From Acidobacteriaceae bacterium (lineage in GTDB: Bacteria > Acidobacteriota > Terriglobia > Terriglobales > Acidobacteriaceae), in assembly GCA_025356095.1 (NCBI GenBank), contig JANXUR010000090.1:1-34563 (forward strand): DNA of 34,563 nt, written 5' to 3'. The translations under genes and the position numbers were made by a program. Below are positions 8,949 through 18,540 of the stretch, one piece after another. The notes beneath the pieces were generated by a model that did no database searches, was not told where the DNA came from, and worked only from the letters and a program-made list of their open reading frames with translations. Numbering within the stretch: position 1 is the stretch's first letter; each line of letters begins with the position of its first letter.

Positions 8949-11690
8949 TTATTGCATTTGTGTTGCCAATCCCGCCAGCGCCGGATCATTACTGAGCGAA
9001 GTAGGCGGATAGCCGTGTTGTAGCGCCGACTTCATAAAGTCGCGGGCCAGTTGCAGCTCGCCACTCAGTGCACAAGCCTTGGCCAGCCTCACGTTGATCT
9101 CCGGGTCCCAATCCTTGGACGGAAAGCTTTGGGCCCGCCTTACCAAGGCCATCGCCGCTGCGTTTTGCCCCAGCATTGCCTGATAGGTGGCCGCCGCGGA
9201 AATCGGATCCGGGTCCTTCGGATTTACCTTTCTCTGCTCCTGAGCCAGTGCCAGCGCCTTAAGCAGATACGGAGCCGCCTCGCCCCGTTTGGGCACCCAA
9301 TACAACGCCTCCCCAAGATTGCCGGGGTACTCAAATACTTTGGGTTCCAGCTCGGCAGCACGGGCGTACGCCTTGGCCGCTTCGCCAAACTTACCTTGAT
9401 AAAAATAAATGATGCCCAGATTAGAGAATGCGTCTGCATCGGGGCGGATGGCAAAAGCCTTCTGGAATTCCGCCTCTGCCTCGGCGTACCGGCCTTGTTG
9501 AATTCGCATTGCGCCTAAATTGCTATAGCCAGTAACATTGCGCGGCGCCAAATCAATTACCTGCTGATACTCTTTCGCGGCATCTTCATAGCGGCCTTGC
9601 TGATAGTAGAAATTCCCCAGATGGCCGTAGCCCAACCAATACTGTGGATGCATCTGCAGTGCCCGTTTGTAGCGCTCCTCCGCTTCCTTCAGCTTTCCGG
9701 TCTTCATGTAATTTCTGGCCAACTGCGCCATCGCTTCGGTATTCGCAGGCTCGATCCGCAAAGCATCTTCCAGCGTCTTGGCCGCTTCGTCATACTTGCC
9801 GGTGCCGTTGTAGACGGTGGCTATACAAACCAACGCCTCCGGCAATGCAGGTGCCAGTGCGATCGCATGGTTGCAGGCATCCAGCGCTTTTCGGGCCAGC
9901 TCAGTATTCTGCCTCTCGGTGAACTGATGCCAGTAGGTGAGGCCCAGTCCGGCATAGGCTTGCGCGTAGCTCGGGTCAACCTCCAGCGCACGGCGAAAGG
10001 TAACCACGGCGCTGGTCAGGCTATCTGGACGGTCGAGTTCCTGCAGATAGCCGAGCCCACGCAGGTAGAGGTCATAGGCCTCTGGCTTCAGCGTTCCATA
10101 CGGTACTGGGGACGAGCCCACGTCAGGCTGGCTCAGGTCCACCAGCTTTAATACGCTGGCCACCACTTTATCCTGCAAGGCAAAGGTGTCTGAGGCCGAC
10201 TCGGTAATGGTGTCGCTCCGAATCTGGCGGCGAGTCGTCGCATCCACCAGACTCCAGTTGATGCGCACCATGCCGTCGGCGCGCTGCAAGCTGCCTTCCA
10301 GCACATGTGACACCCCAAATTCGCTTTGTGCTTGCTCGGCCGTCACTATTTTGTTGCTTTGAATTTCATGAGAAGGCACCACGTCTACTTGTCGTGATGC
10401 TGACGCTCCCGCTGGTGCCGCTTCCCCTCCGTGCCTTGCTTGCCCAGCACTACCGACCGCTGTCACTTTCGCGTTCAGTGTTTCTATAAGCCCATCGCAA
10501 AACGCCCGCGAGCCCGCATCATCGGCGCAAGGTGAAAGCGGCAGAATCGCCAAATGCATCGCTTCTGGCCGGTGGACGGGCCACCAGTGCCAAACTGCCC
10601 CGGCAGCAGCCAGCAACATAGCCGCTACCGTAGGCTTCACCCAACCAGAGCGCCGCCGAGCGGTTGTGCGTCGCGTGCTTGCCGGGTCAGCCGCGCGGCC
10701 TTCGGCACTACTTTCCTCACTGCCCGCCGTGACGACTACCGTAGTATCGGCGGTGCCAGCGGTGGTGGTGTCGCCCGCAACCGGGCCAGCGGGCGTCGGT
10801 ACTGGCTGCTTTCCCTCGCCTGCCGCCAGTTGCACGGCGCGCAAATCCCGCAGCAAATCCTGCGCCCCGCCGTAGCGCTTCGCCGGATCCTTGGCCAGCA
10901 TTTGCTGCACCACAGCTTCCAGCGCCGGCGGCACCTGCGGATTCCGCTGGCTCATCGCCGCAGGTGTGACCTGCAAAATATTGTGGCTGGTCTGGAAGAA
11001 GTTGCCAGCCCGGAACGGATGCATCCCCGTCAACGCCTCATACAGCACCACGCCTAACGAAAATACGTCAGAGCCGCTGGTGGCGTTATTGCCTTGCAGC
11101 ACCTCCGGCGCCATGTAGGCCGGGGTTCCTCCGGTGAGTTTCCCAATGTCGTCTGTGCTGTCGGAGTCGCCCCTTGGCAACCGTTTGGCAACGCCAAAAT
11201 CCAGAATCTTCACCTGACCCGCTTTGGTCAGCATCACATTTTCTGGCTTGATGTCACAGTGCACGATGCGATGCTGCTCGGCTGCCGCCAATCCCTCGGC
11301 GCACTGCGAAGCTATACTCAGCAACTCTGCCAGTGACAGGGGACGCTCCATCCGGCGGCGCAGGGTTTCGCCGTCTATGTACTCCATCACCAGAAAAATG
11401 TCTTCGTCTTGTTCGATCAGGTCATAGATTGCGGCAATGTGGCCGTCGGCAAACCGCGATGTCTGCTCGGCCTCCTTTTGGAACCGCCTCCGAAACACCG
11501 GATCCACTCGCAGCGCGGGAGCCAGTCGCTTGATGGCCACATAACGCTTGAGCTTGCCATCCCAGCCCAAATACACTTCGCCTTGGCTGCCTTTGCCCAG
11601 CCCGGCTCGCACCAAATAACGGCCCACCGCACGCCCCTGCATCGGGCCGGACTCGCCGTGGCGGACTTCCCTTGATCCTGGCTCAACCAT
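8949..11690 (-). CDS. Membrane Ser/Thr protein kinase with TolB-like and TPR domains
   Basis: This 913-residue protein is of the Hanks/PknB type. The kinase domain (about residues 24-300) has the Gly loop GKGSQGEV (32-39), AIK Lys54, DFG (164-166) and GTPAYMAPE. The catalytic loop is HCDIKPEN (144-151), with Cys where Arg is usual (a 'non-RD' kinase). A Pro/Thr/Ala-rich linker, one membrane helix (near PTVAAMLLAAAGAVW), a TolB/FlgO-like segment with LAILPLSP and GVSHVLEGSLQR, and about 8-10 TPR repeats to the C-terminus follow. The layout suggests a cytoplasmic kinase whose extracytoplasmic part binds a partner. The ATG at 11690 was preferred over the upstream GTG at 11762 because a good promoter lies between them. 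Confidence 0.9.
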   Translation of the reverse strand: MVEPGSREVRHGESGPMQGRAVGRYLVRAGLGKGSQGEVYLGWDGKLKRYVAIKRLAPALRVDPVFRRRFQKEAEQTSRFADGHIAAIYDLIEQDEDIFLVMEYIDGETLRRRMERPLSLAELLSIASQCAEGLAAAEQHRIVHCDIKPENVMLTKAGQVKILDFGVAKRLPRGDSDSTDDIGKLTGGTPAYMAPEVLQGNNATSGSDVFSLGVVLYEALTGMHPFRAGNFFQTSHNILQVTPAAMSQRNPQVPPALEAVVQQMLAKDPAKRYGGAQDLLRDLRAVQLAAGEGKQPVPTPAGPVAGDTTTAGTADTTVVVTAGSEESSAEGRAADPASTRRTTARRRSGWVKPTVAAMLLAAAGAVWHWWPVHRPEAMHLAILPLSPCADDAGSRAFCDGLIETLNAKVTAVGSAGQARHGGEAAPAGASASRQVDVVPSHEIQSNKIVTAEQAQSEFGVSHVLEGSLQRADGMVRINWSLVDATTRRQIRSDTITESASDTFALQDKVVASVLKLVDLSQPDVGSSPVPYGTLKPEAYDLYLRGLGYLQELDRPDSLTSAVVTFRRALEVDPSYAQAYAGLGLTYWHQFTERQNTELARKALDACNHAIALAPALPEALVCIATVYNGTGKYDEAAKTLEDALRIEPANTEAMAQLARNYMKTGKLKEAEERYKRALQMHPQYWLGYGHLGNFYYQQGRYEDAAKEYQQVIDLAPRNVTGYSNLGAMRIQQGRYAEAEAEFQKAFAIRPDADAFSNLGIIYFYQGKFGEAAKAYARAAELEPKVFEYPGNLGEALYWVPKRGEAAPYLLKALALAQEQRKVNPKDPDPISAAATYQAMLGQNAAAMALVRRAQSFPSKDWDPEINVRLAKACALSGELQLARDFMKSALQHGYPPTSLSNDPALAGLATQMQ

Positions 11691-11718
11691 TGAATATCGT
11701 CCCCATTGGATACAGGGA

Positions 11719-11747
11719 ATAGTAAAACACTGAACCCGAGGGGACAA
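11719..11747 (-). promoter_or_regulatory. Promoter of the kinase-TPR gene
   Basis: On the minus strand, TTGTCC (11747-11742) and TACTAT (11724-11719) are separated by exactly 17 bp. The predicted start of transcription, near 11712, leaves a leader of about 22 nt before the ATG at 11690. This argues against the longer frame that begins at 11762. Confidence 0.6.
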
Positions 11748-11863
11748 TTGCAAAAGCAGCACTGCGGACTTGCTGGGCTTCGGGTGGCCCGTGCGGCCGA
11801 ATTCTCAACAGTGCTGAACGGTGCTGCACAAGTTTCAACTATGCCTCAGCACCTTCAGGCAGG

Positions 11864-12388
11864 CTAGGGCCGTTCTTCTATCTTCCATTCAAACTTATAC
11901 GTGTGCTTACCCTCGGCGATGATGATATCCATGGTGCCCGTCAGACCCGTGAGTTCGCCGGTGCCGGAATCGGGGACTACAGTAATGGAAAGATGCGGAG
12001 CGCCGCGATTCATGGTCGCGGTATGTTGCAGCACGAACGTCCCTTTGCGTCCGGTGAGCGTACCGGCCACGCGTTCCATCGCCACGTATCCAGCGGAGCC
12101 TTTCACCACGCTGCCCGCCATCAACATTTCGCCTTTACTGGTGGCTTCTAGGTCGCCGTGAAACTGCTTGTCAATAGACATGCGGCCCAGCGTTGAGCCT
12201 TCGTCCGTGTTATACGCGGGTTGCGGCATCAGCTTTACCTCGAACGGCCCACTTGCGGTACCAGACATGACTACCTCCTGAGAATGCGATGGCTGATTGG
12301 GCGTCATGGCTTGCCCATGCGCAATAGTAGCACCTAGCACAGCGCTCGCTGCGCAGGCGATTGCACACAAAATGCTCGTCTTTTGCAT
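11864..12388 (-). CDS. Secreted DUF3224 family protein
   Basis: This 174-residue protein has a signal peptide (residues 1-27, ending near AHGQA). The rest matches the DUF3224 beta-barrel pattern: GTASGPFEVKL, then STLGRMSIDKQFHGDLEA, GEML and VERVAGTLTGRKGTFVLQH, and finally VVPDSGTGELTGLTGTM. The family is related in fold to allene-oxide-cyclase-like barrels; its function is unknown. A GTG at 12391 directly precedes the ATG, and AAGGA lies 6 nt before the GTG and 9 nt before the ATG, so either may start translation. It begins 23 bp after the prenyltransferase gene ends and is probably co-transcribed with it. Confidence 0.8.
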   Translation of the reverse strand: MQKTSILCAIACAASAVLGATIAHGQAMTPNQPSHSQEVVMSGTASGPFEVKLMPQPAYNTDEGSTLGRMSIDKQFHGDLEATSKGEMLMAGSVVKGSAGYVAMERVAGTLTGRKGTFVLQHTATMNRGAPHLSITVVPDSGTGELTGLTGTMDIIIAEGKHTYKFEWKIEERP

Positions 12389-12411
12389 CACTTCGCTTCC
12401 TTATCGGCGCA

Positions 12412-13293
12412 CTATGCGACCAGTAAATCTGCCGCAACGAACACAAAGAATACCATCGCAATAATGCCATTCATGGCGAAGAAGGCAGCGTCAAGCTTAC
12501 TCAGATCTTCCGCCCGGACGAGCGAGTGTTCATAGCCCAGCAGCGCAGCCACAGCCGCCACGCCAACCATGGCGATTCTGCCAAGACCGAAGGCCGCCAG
12601 CAGCCCCACCAGCAGAGCCAGCATGATTAGATGAAACACTCGCGCTACATTCAGCGCAGCGGCCACGCCAAAGTAGCGTGGCACGGAGTGCAGCCCAGCT
12701 TTGCGGTCGAAGTCAGCATCCTGACAGCTATAAAGTATGTCGAAGCCCGCAACCCAAAACATCACAGCCGCCGTTAGCAGCAGAATCCTCGGATCGAGCG
12801 AGCCGCGTACCGCGATCCACGCAGCAGAGGGCGCGATGCCCAGCGCCAGCCCCAGCACTAGATGCGACCAGCGAGTCACCCGCTTGCTGTAGCTGTACAG
12901 AAGCACCACCGCCAACGCCACCGGCGACAGCCACAATGTAAGTCGGTTGAGTTGCGATGCCGCCAGCACAAACACCACGCAACTTACCAGCACAAATCCT
13001 CCAACGAAGCCTGGCGAAAGCTGCCCGGCTGGAATGGCCCGAGTCGCGGTGCGCGGATTCGCCGCGTCAATCTGCGCGTCGGCCAGCCGATTGAACGCCA
13101 TCGCCGCAGACCGCGCCGAGACCATGCAGACAAGGATCCAGCCTAGAGTAGGCAGCGTGGGGAAAGAGCGAGCTGCGTTGCTGGCGTGCGCGGCAAGCAG
13201 TGCGCCAGTCAGCGCAAACGGCAGCGCAAAGATCGAGTGCTCCCACTTGATCATCTCCAGCGTCGCGCCGATGTTGCGAAACATACCCATCAT
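12412..13293 (-). CDS. UbiA-family aromatic prenyltransferase (UbiA/MqnP-like)
   Basis: This 293-residue integral membrane enzyme has about eight or nine hydrophobic helices. Both Asp-rich Mg-diphosphate motifs are present: NRLADAQID in the first third and DILYSCQDADFD in the second half. UbiA enzymes join a polyprenyl chain to an aromatic acid during quinone synthesis. The start (EMIKWEHSIFALPFAL) and the SCQDADFDRKAGLHSVP block resemble the 'putative 4-hydroxybenzoate polyprenyltransferase' group, which includes MqnP of the futalosine menaquinone route. MqnP is therefore the best guess; the substrate cannot be proven here. Two consecutive ATGs (13293, 13290) have no ribosome site but follow a -10 box closely. 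Confidence 0.87.
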   Translation of the reverse strand: MMGMFRNIGATLEMIKWEHSIFALPFALTGALLAAHASNAARSFPTLPTLGWILVCMVSARSAAMAFNRLADAQIDAANPRTATRAIPAGQLSPGFVGGFVLVSCVVFVLAASQLNRLTLWLSPVALAVVLLYSYSKRVTRWSHLVLGLALGIAPSAAWIAVRGSLDPRILLLTAAVMFWVAGFDILYSCQDADFDRKAGLHSVPRYFGVAAALNVARVFHLIMLALLVGLLAAFGLGRIAMVGVAAVAALLGYEHSLVRAEDLSKLDAAFFAMNGIIAMVFFVFVAADLLVA

Positions 13294-13296
13294 CTT

Positions 13297-13302
13297 ATTT
13301 TA
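13297..13302 (-). promoter_or_regulatory. -10 box close to the prenyltransferase start
   Basis: On the minus strand TAAAAT ends 3 nt before the first ATG and exactly 6 nt before the second (13290). No Shine-Dalgarno sequence is present. This is the geometry of a leaderless transcript beginning at the second ATG. The -35 region is weak. Confidence 0.4.
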
Positions 13303-13340
13303 GCGACAACCGCATACGCGATGGACCTTCAAGAGAGAAC

Positions 13341-13368
13341 GCCCCGCCCAAGCGTGCTTGGACGGGGC
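13341..13368 (-). terminator. Terminator-like hairpin after the BON gene
   Basis: Two 13-nt arms (13341-13353 and 13356-13368) pair with one mismatch, which becomes a G-U wobble on minus-strand RNA. The following T-tract is weak. The hairpin separates the BON gene from the prenyltransferase gene. Confidence 0.55.
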
Positions 13369-13430
13369 TTGGGTTAGGACTTCTTACTGCTCTGCTCTGG
13401 TGGTGCTGGTGATTCATGGTCACTCACCAG

Positions 13431-13490
13431 CGATTCGTTCCCCGGCAGTTCATTTCCCGACAGTTCATTCCCCGGCAGTTCATTCCCCGA
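13431..13490. repeat. 15-bp x 4 tandem repeat over a stop codon
   Basis: The units at 13431-13445, 13446-13460, 13461-13475 and 13476-13490 follow CAGTTCATTCCCCGG. The stop codon of the minus-strand BON gene (13480-13482) lies in the last unit. Because 15 is a multiple of 3, the TGA recurs in frame at 13465-13467 and 13450-13452. Confidence 0.9.
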
Positions 13491-14256
13491 CGGTCAGATT
13501 GTTCTCTACACTAAAGACCCCGTTGACGCCATTCGCGCGAAGGCCAGCTACGTTTTTGTCCATTTCACGGGCCACCGTGCCGAGCAACTTCACCTTACCG
13601 TTGGTCACAATAATACGAATGGGTGCCGCAGGATCCCCACCGTATCGGCTAAGCACCGGGTCACGATAAATCGCTCGCGAGACGCGAATACGAATGTCAT
13701 CATCGAAGAACGATACTGGTGCTACCCGTACCTGATCAATTACATCTTTGACGCCTGGCATGCGGCTCACCAGCGACAGCGCTGAGTCGCGCGCCGGATA
13801 GTCCAGCACATCCCCATCCAGTGTCACCACGCCATCCTTCACATGAATCGTGAAGAAGTTATAGCGAACGTCATAGCCGATGCGATCGTAAGTCAACTTA
13901 CGAGCCAGATCATTACCCAGTTTTTGGTCGGGCGCGCTGGTGCTCACATCAATCTTGTTGATGACGCCACCAATACGCTGAATCTTGTGGATCTTATGCG
14001 CCGCCTCTTCCTTGTCCGCAAACAGAGCGACTGACCCAGTCAGCGTGACTATACCATCGTCGGTGGCGGCCTTTACTCCCGTAAAGCGCTTGTCCTTCGC
14101 CAGAGCACTGCTCGCCGATTGCTGAATCTTCTGATCGTAACGAGCACCGGAAGCCGCGCTCTGCATACTATTTTTTGCATCATCCTGTGCCGCACCAGAC
14201 GCGGCAAGGGCCGTGACTAGTACGCTTGCAAATAGAAAGTTAAGATGAACCTTCAT
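13480..14256 (-). CDS. Periplasmic protein with three BON domains
   Basis: This 258-residue protein has a signal peptide (1-23, ending near SGAAQ). Three BON domains follow, at about 40-107, 110-180 and 185-257. Each shows the typical alternation of a helix and a GIVTLTGSV / GVVTLDGDV / GKVKLLGTV strand. BON domains are known to bind phospholipid membranes and occur in OsmY and DolP, which protect the envelope under stress. A role in outer-membrane upkeep is plausible, given the Omp85/TamB cluster next to it. The start is well defined by AGGAGG 7 nt upstream. Confidence 0.88.
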   Translation of the reverse strand: MKVHLNFLFASVLVTALAASGAAQDDAKNSMQSAASGARYDQKIQQSASSALAKDKRFTGVKAATDDGIVTLTGSVALFADKEEAAHKIHKIQRIGGVINKIDVSTSAPDQKLGNDLARKLTYDRIGYDVRYNFFTIHVKDGVVTLDGDVLDYPARDSALSLVSRMPGVKDVIDQVRVAPVSFFDDDIRIRVSRAIYRDPVLSRYGGDPAAPIRIIVTNGKVKLLGTVAREMDKNVAGLRANGVNGVFSVENNLTVGE

Positions 14257-14408
14257 GCTTGTATCCTCCTTCGGCTGCCAGCCTGCTCCAGCCCATTCAA
14301 TTTATAAGATGCCTTTGCTTTGACTTTGGTTGCACGGCAAACTCCGCGTCGCTCGCGGACCGCATGATGCTTCGCCTCTCTCGCGCAACCGCTTACCTTG
14401 TGACGTAC

Positions 14409-17400
14409 TTACTTTCGCCGCTGCCGCACTCTTACATCAAACCCCACCACACTGTTCGCGTCGCGGATACCTACCAACGAAATATTATGGGGCAGGCTGT
14501 ACTCCACTTGAACAATCTGCTGCTGGGTCTGGCTCACATTTGTAATATAAGTGAGGGTAAGTTTATTGGAGAGCTGCTGCTCAATCGTAAGACGCGCGCC
14601 ACTTGTGCCACCTTCAATCCCTCCTGCTCCGGGATCAATCTTGATGCGCGCGCCGCCAAAGAGCCGCTGCACTCGGCTGCTGGCCGTAGCATTCTTGGCT
14701 TCTTCCAAAATTGCGTTGGTAGTATTCTCATCAAGGCTCAAGGGCCGGCTGCTGGCAATGCCGGTATCCTGCCGAGTGCGGCCCAAGGCAAGCAACGCAA
14801 TAATGTCACTGGTGGGCAGCGGCGGGTCAGAGCGATAGTTCACTGTAAGCTTATCTGGCGTACCATGCAGGCCCAGAGTGATGTCGTAGTCCCGCACTCT
14901 CGCGGTCGCACTTAGATCCAGCACAGGCTCCAGCCGCACCGGGTTATTAAACAAAATTTCGCCGTGTTCAATGCGATACGTGGAACTGGCAATCACCACT
15001 TCGCCTTCCACTACATTGATGCGGCCTAACACCACGGGGCGGCCAGCCGTGCCTTGAATTCGCAAGTCCGCATCGCCCGATAGCTTGCCCAGCCCCGTCT
15101 CCAGATCAAGCTCTGGAACGGTAGCTAATCGGATATTCAACTTGAGCCCGGTGATCGGCGTACTTGGCGTCGCCGTAGACTGTTTTGACTTAGCCAGATA
15201 CGCCCCTAAGTCAAAGCGCGGACTTATTGTCAGTTTCGTGATCGTAATACGTCCCGACAGAGTGGAGTTGTCTGGGGTGCCATTCATCTGCAGATCGGCA
15301 TCGCCGGTGGCACTTAGTCCCGGCGGATAGCGCAGACGCACGTCCTTACCCGTGGCCGTAAGTCGGAAGTCAAGTCCATTGCGATAGCCAATTTCACCAC
15401 CCAGTCGCAGTTCGCCCGCACCGGTTTGTGCCGTCAACGACTCTACCTGCAGCCGGTCTTGATTGAACAACAGGCTACCCTTAATGTGATTCAAACCACT
15501 CGGCAAATCGGCATACGACAAGCCCGCGTCGTCAATTTGTACTCGTCCTTGCACGGTAGGGTTATCCAAGGTGCCCGTGATCCGCATATTGGTAACCACT
15601 ACGCCGGAAGTAACTAGCTCCGGATAGAAAGCTTCCACCAGATGCAAGTTAACTTGACCTTCTGCTTTCAGGTCAATCCTGCGCTCGCCCCGTAACTCCA
15701 CGGTACCTCCCGCAGAAAGGTTGGAGCCTTCACCAGTCAGGCGCACTCGCTCTACCTCTAGGCGCCCCTTCGCCAGATGCAACTTCACCGGGCCATCGGA
15801 TTGCAGCTTGAGGTTTTGCACGTCCAGCAAAAATTGACTCATCTCGCCGCTTGCTTCCAGCTCTTGCTGGCGCGCTAGCGGCCCCGCAAGATGCACCACG
15901 CCTGCAACCGAGGAACGCCCGCTCAGGCTCTTCCCCATCGCCGCCCGAATCAGCGGCTCTAAGTCCACGTCACTGAAGCGCGCGTCTAACTGGCTTTGCC
16001 ACAAGCCTCCGGGAGTGATCGTGCCTTCCACCGCAAGTTTCGGGCCTCCGAAATTCGACTCACCATGCACACGCCACTGCACCATCTGGGGCGAGCCATG
16101 GGCTACAGTGGAGTTCACCGCCAATGTAAAGTCACCCACCTTGCCTTGACTCGTTACCAGATTCTTTACATGAAACGTGGCTTCCAGTATCGGCGACTCC
16201 GGTTTGCCCGAGCCTTGCGCCATAAAGTCGAGCGTACCGGAAGGCTTCATGGGCATCGCGCCCATCGCAGGCAGGCCTCCAAGCTGAAGCCCACTGCCGC
16301 GCAGGTCATAGCGCAGTGCGCCCATCTGCATTTGCAAGGCAGCCTCGCCGCTTACTGACCCCTGCAGCAACCCGGCCTGCAAATCGTGGAACTGTAGCTC
16401 CTCCTGACTCAACAAGAGCCGCGCCGAAGCATGGTCCAGCCGGATGCCTTGCGTCATGGCATCCGTAATGGTCATCGAACCTTCGCCTCGAGGGTCGTTG
16501 AGTGTGCCGCTGGCGGAAATCTGCGCCTGCAGCACACCCTGCACCGGAATTTCCTTCCCCGCAATCTTAGCCAGTTCTTCGATATGCGCCCGGTCAATCA
16601 CCGCATGCAACGTCAGTGGGCCATCGCGGTTCAAGCTGCCCTTGGTCAGCGGCAATTCGGCATCAAAACGAATCGCCGCTGTACCCATCCGCAACTCTGC
16701 GTGCTGCACACTCAACTCGCTGACCTCGAAGCGTAAGTCCGTATTCAGGGTGTCAAAATGCGCGACGCGTTCCCCGCTCCCGGCGGCCGGCCAGCGTACC
16801 AGCAGGTTCTTAGAGGCCAAATGCCCCGCGATGATTGGCTCTTGCGCCGTGCCTGCAAGCGATCCATCAAACGAAATGTCGCCGCGAATCGAGTTGGGTT
16901 GGCTACCCGGCGGGGTGCCCGCAGCGGGCTCGATTTTGCGTAACCAGCCAAGCTCAACCAGTACCGAGTGCAGCTCGTCCACCTCGCTTGAGCGCAGGTG
17001 GAAGTTCAACGTGCCAGACTCTCCGAAGGTGCCCTGCGCGCTTACCGTGCTACTGCCCGAGCGCATGTCTAACCGCTGCACCCGCACCACGCCCCCAAAT
17101 GTCACCACCCCGGCTGCGCTGCCTTCCAGTGGCACTCCCCCTTTACCCTCTGCCGGTGGCCGGGCTTCCACCTGCACCGCAATCGTGCCATGGTCAGAGT
17201 CCAGCCAGTCAATGTCGGCGGTGCCCTTGAGCGTAGCCACCAGACGGCGGCCCACCACAGTGTCAGCATCTTTCAGGTCGTCGAGTAAGTCAGGCAGCTC
17301 CAACTGATCCACATTCAGGTGCATCCGCCCGGAGCCTATTGGGCGTCCGCGGTCTTGCTTGCGCAACGACTTCGTCGTCAGCAGAATTTCTCCACTTCCC

Positions 17401-18539
17401 CACACGCTGCCGGTTGGCCCGCTGCCAGCCACTTGCGACAGCAACAGCCGCTCGCCATCGAACTGATACTTACTCTGCGCCAGCACGCGATTAAACTTTG
17501 CGGTGTCGCCGCGCCAGTCCAGTTCACGCAACGTCAGCCCGCCCGTGGAGCTTTGCGCCTTCGCACTCAGATGCAAATCACCCTTCGCGCCCATTTCGCC
17601 TCCAGCAAACTTGGGGCTCGCACTGGCAATGCCCAACTCCGCCAGATTCACCGACGCTTCATAGGTACCGTCAAACGTCGGGTCATCCAGATTCGTCACC
17701 GCACCGCTCGCCGCTAGTTTGCTGCGCGGGCTGGTCATTTTCAGCGAATCCAGTCGCACCGACGAGTCTCCAATGGTGAACTGGCAATCCATGCGGCCCT
17801 GCAACAGTGAGCGCGTCGGCAGCTTGCCGGCAACCCGGTGGACCGCTGCATTGTTGCTCACTGGCGGAGCGGCATCGCCACCATCCAGGTCGCCGCCGCG
17901 AGCCTCTTGGAACTCGGCCCCAATTTTGCCGGTGAAAGTCCGCTCGAGCAACGAGCGAGAAAGCCCGGCTTCCACATTGTGTGCGCGCAGTTGCAAAGGG
18001 ATGGTGCGATCATTCCAGTGGAGTTCGCCATCGTTCAGGGTTACGTCCCCAAGCACCGTCTGAAAAAGCTGCTGCACCTTCTGGTGGGCGGAGGTCGGCG
18101 GTGCAGGCGGCGGCACTGGCAAGTTCGAGCTGCCATCGGCCAGCACAACTATATGCACCTTAGGGTGCTCCACCTTCAGGGATTGCAGCCCTGCCTTGGT
18201 GTCACCCACCAAGGTCAGCAGCCGCATGGTTCCGGTGATGCGGTCGGCGTGAAAAAGCGGCGTTGCACCTTGCGGTTCGCGGCCATGCAGCATCACGTCG
18301 TTGGCTTCGAACGAAAGTTGCCACGGCGCAACATGCAGCGATTTCATCTCTAGCCGCCCGCCTGTGGCCTTGTCTACCCCACTTACCACCTGCTCCAGCG
18401 CGGTGCGTTGAAACGAATCGCTGGCAAGATACGCCGCTACCAGCGCAGCCGCCAAGGCAACCACACCCGTGGCCAGCAGGCCAGCCTTCCACCAATGCCG
18501 CGCAATCGGCCGCACAATTCGTTGCTGGAAGAAAGACAC
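14409..18539 (-). CDS. tamB: TamB-like translocation and assembly module protein
   Basis: This 1376-residue protein has an N-terminal membrane anchor (about residues 16-38, KAGLLATGVVALAAALVAAY). A very long beta-rich AsmA/TamB-like body follows, with the TamB C-terminal (DUF490) domain in roughly the last 330 residues (for example EGEVVIASSTYRIEHGEILF and TSDIIALLALGR). TamB-type proteins span the periplasm as a hydrophobic groove and are implicated in carrying phospholipids, or in helping outer-membrane protein assembly with an Omp85 partner. The GTG at 18539 was chosen because it follows the SurA-like stop codon by one base, giving the anchor at the N-terminus. An in-frame ATG far upstream lies inside the neighbouring gene. 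It is the last gene of the Omp85-SurA-TamB operon. Confidence 0.9.
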   Translation of the reverse strand: MSFFQQRIVRPIARHWWKAGLLATGVVALAAALVAAYLASDSFQRTALEQVVSGVDKATGGRLEMKSLHVAPWQLSFEANDVMLHGREPQGATPLFHADRITGTMRLLTLVGDTKAGLQSLKVEHPKVHIVVLADGSSNLPVPPPAPPTSAHQKVQQLFQTVLGDVTLNDGELHWNDRTIPLQLRAHNVEAGLSRSLLERTFTGKIGAEFQEARGGDLDGGDAAPPVSNNAAVHRVAGKLPTRSLLQGRMDCQFTIGDSSVRLDSLKMTSPRSKLAASGAVTNLDDPTFDGTYEASVNLAELGIASASPKFAGGEMGAKGDLHLSAKAQSSTGGLTLRELDWRGDTAKFNRVLAQSKYQFDGERLLLSQVAGSGPTGSVWGSGEILLTTKSLRKQDRGRPIGSGRMHLNVDQLELPDLLDDLKDADTVVGRRLVATLKGTADIDWLDSDHGTIAVQVEARPPAEGKGGVPLEGSAAGVVTFGGVVRVQRLDMRSGSSTVSAQGTFGESGTLNFHLRSSEVDELHSVLVELGWLRKIEPAAGTPPGSQPNSIRGDISFDGSLAGTAQEPIIAGHLASKNLLVRWPAAGSGERVAHFDTLNTDLRFEVSELSVQHAELRMGTAAIRFDAELPLTKGSLNRDGPLTLHAVIDRAHIEELAKIAGKEIPVQGVLQAQISASGTLNDPRGEGSMTITDAMTQGIRLDHASARLLLSQEELQFHDLQAGLLQGSVSGEAALQMQMGALRYDLRGSGLQLGGLPAMGAMPMKPSGTLDFMAQGSGKPESPILEATFHVKNLVTSQGKVGDFTLAVNSTVAHGSPQMVQWRVHGESNFGGPKLAVEGTITPGGLWQSQLDARFSDVDLEPLIRAAMGKSLSGRSSVAGVVHLAGPLARQQELEASGEMSQFLLDVQNLKLQSDGPVKLHLAKGRLEVERVRLTGEGSNLSAGGTVELRGERRIDLKAEGQVNLHLVEAFYPELVTSGVVVTNMRITGTLDNPTVQGRVQIDDAGLSYADLPSGLNHIKGSLLFNQDRLQVESLTAQTGAGELRLGGEIGYRNGLDFRLTATGKDVRLRYPPGLSATGDADLQMNGTPDNSTLSGRITITKLTISPRFDLGAYLAKSKQSTATPSTPITGLKLNIRLATVPELDLETGLGKLSGDADLRIQGTAGRPVVLGRINVVEGEVVIASSTYRIEHGEILFNNPVRLEPVLDLSATARVRDYDITLGLHGTPDKLTVNYRSDPPLPTSDIIALLALGRTRQDTGIASSRPLSLDENTTNAILEEAKNATASSRVQRLFGGARIKIDPGAGGIEGGTSGARLTIEQQLSNKLTLTYITNVSQTQQQIVQVEYSLPHNISLVGIRDANSVVGFDVRVRQRRK

Positions 18540-18540
18540 T

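Noticed and set aside
9597-10151. Plus-strand open frame inside the kinase-TPR gene
   Set aside because: It is the antisense shadow of TPR repeats, which fully explain the sequence on the minus strand.
13431-13490. CRISPR-like array
   Set aside because: Units are contiguous 15-mers without spacers and no cas genes are present; the same holds for all other arrays here.
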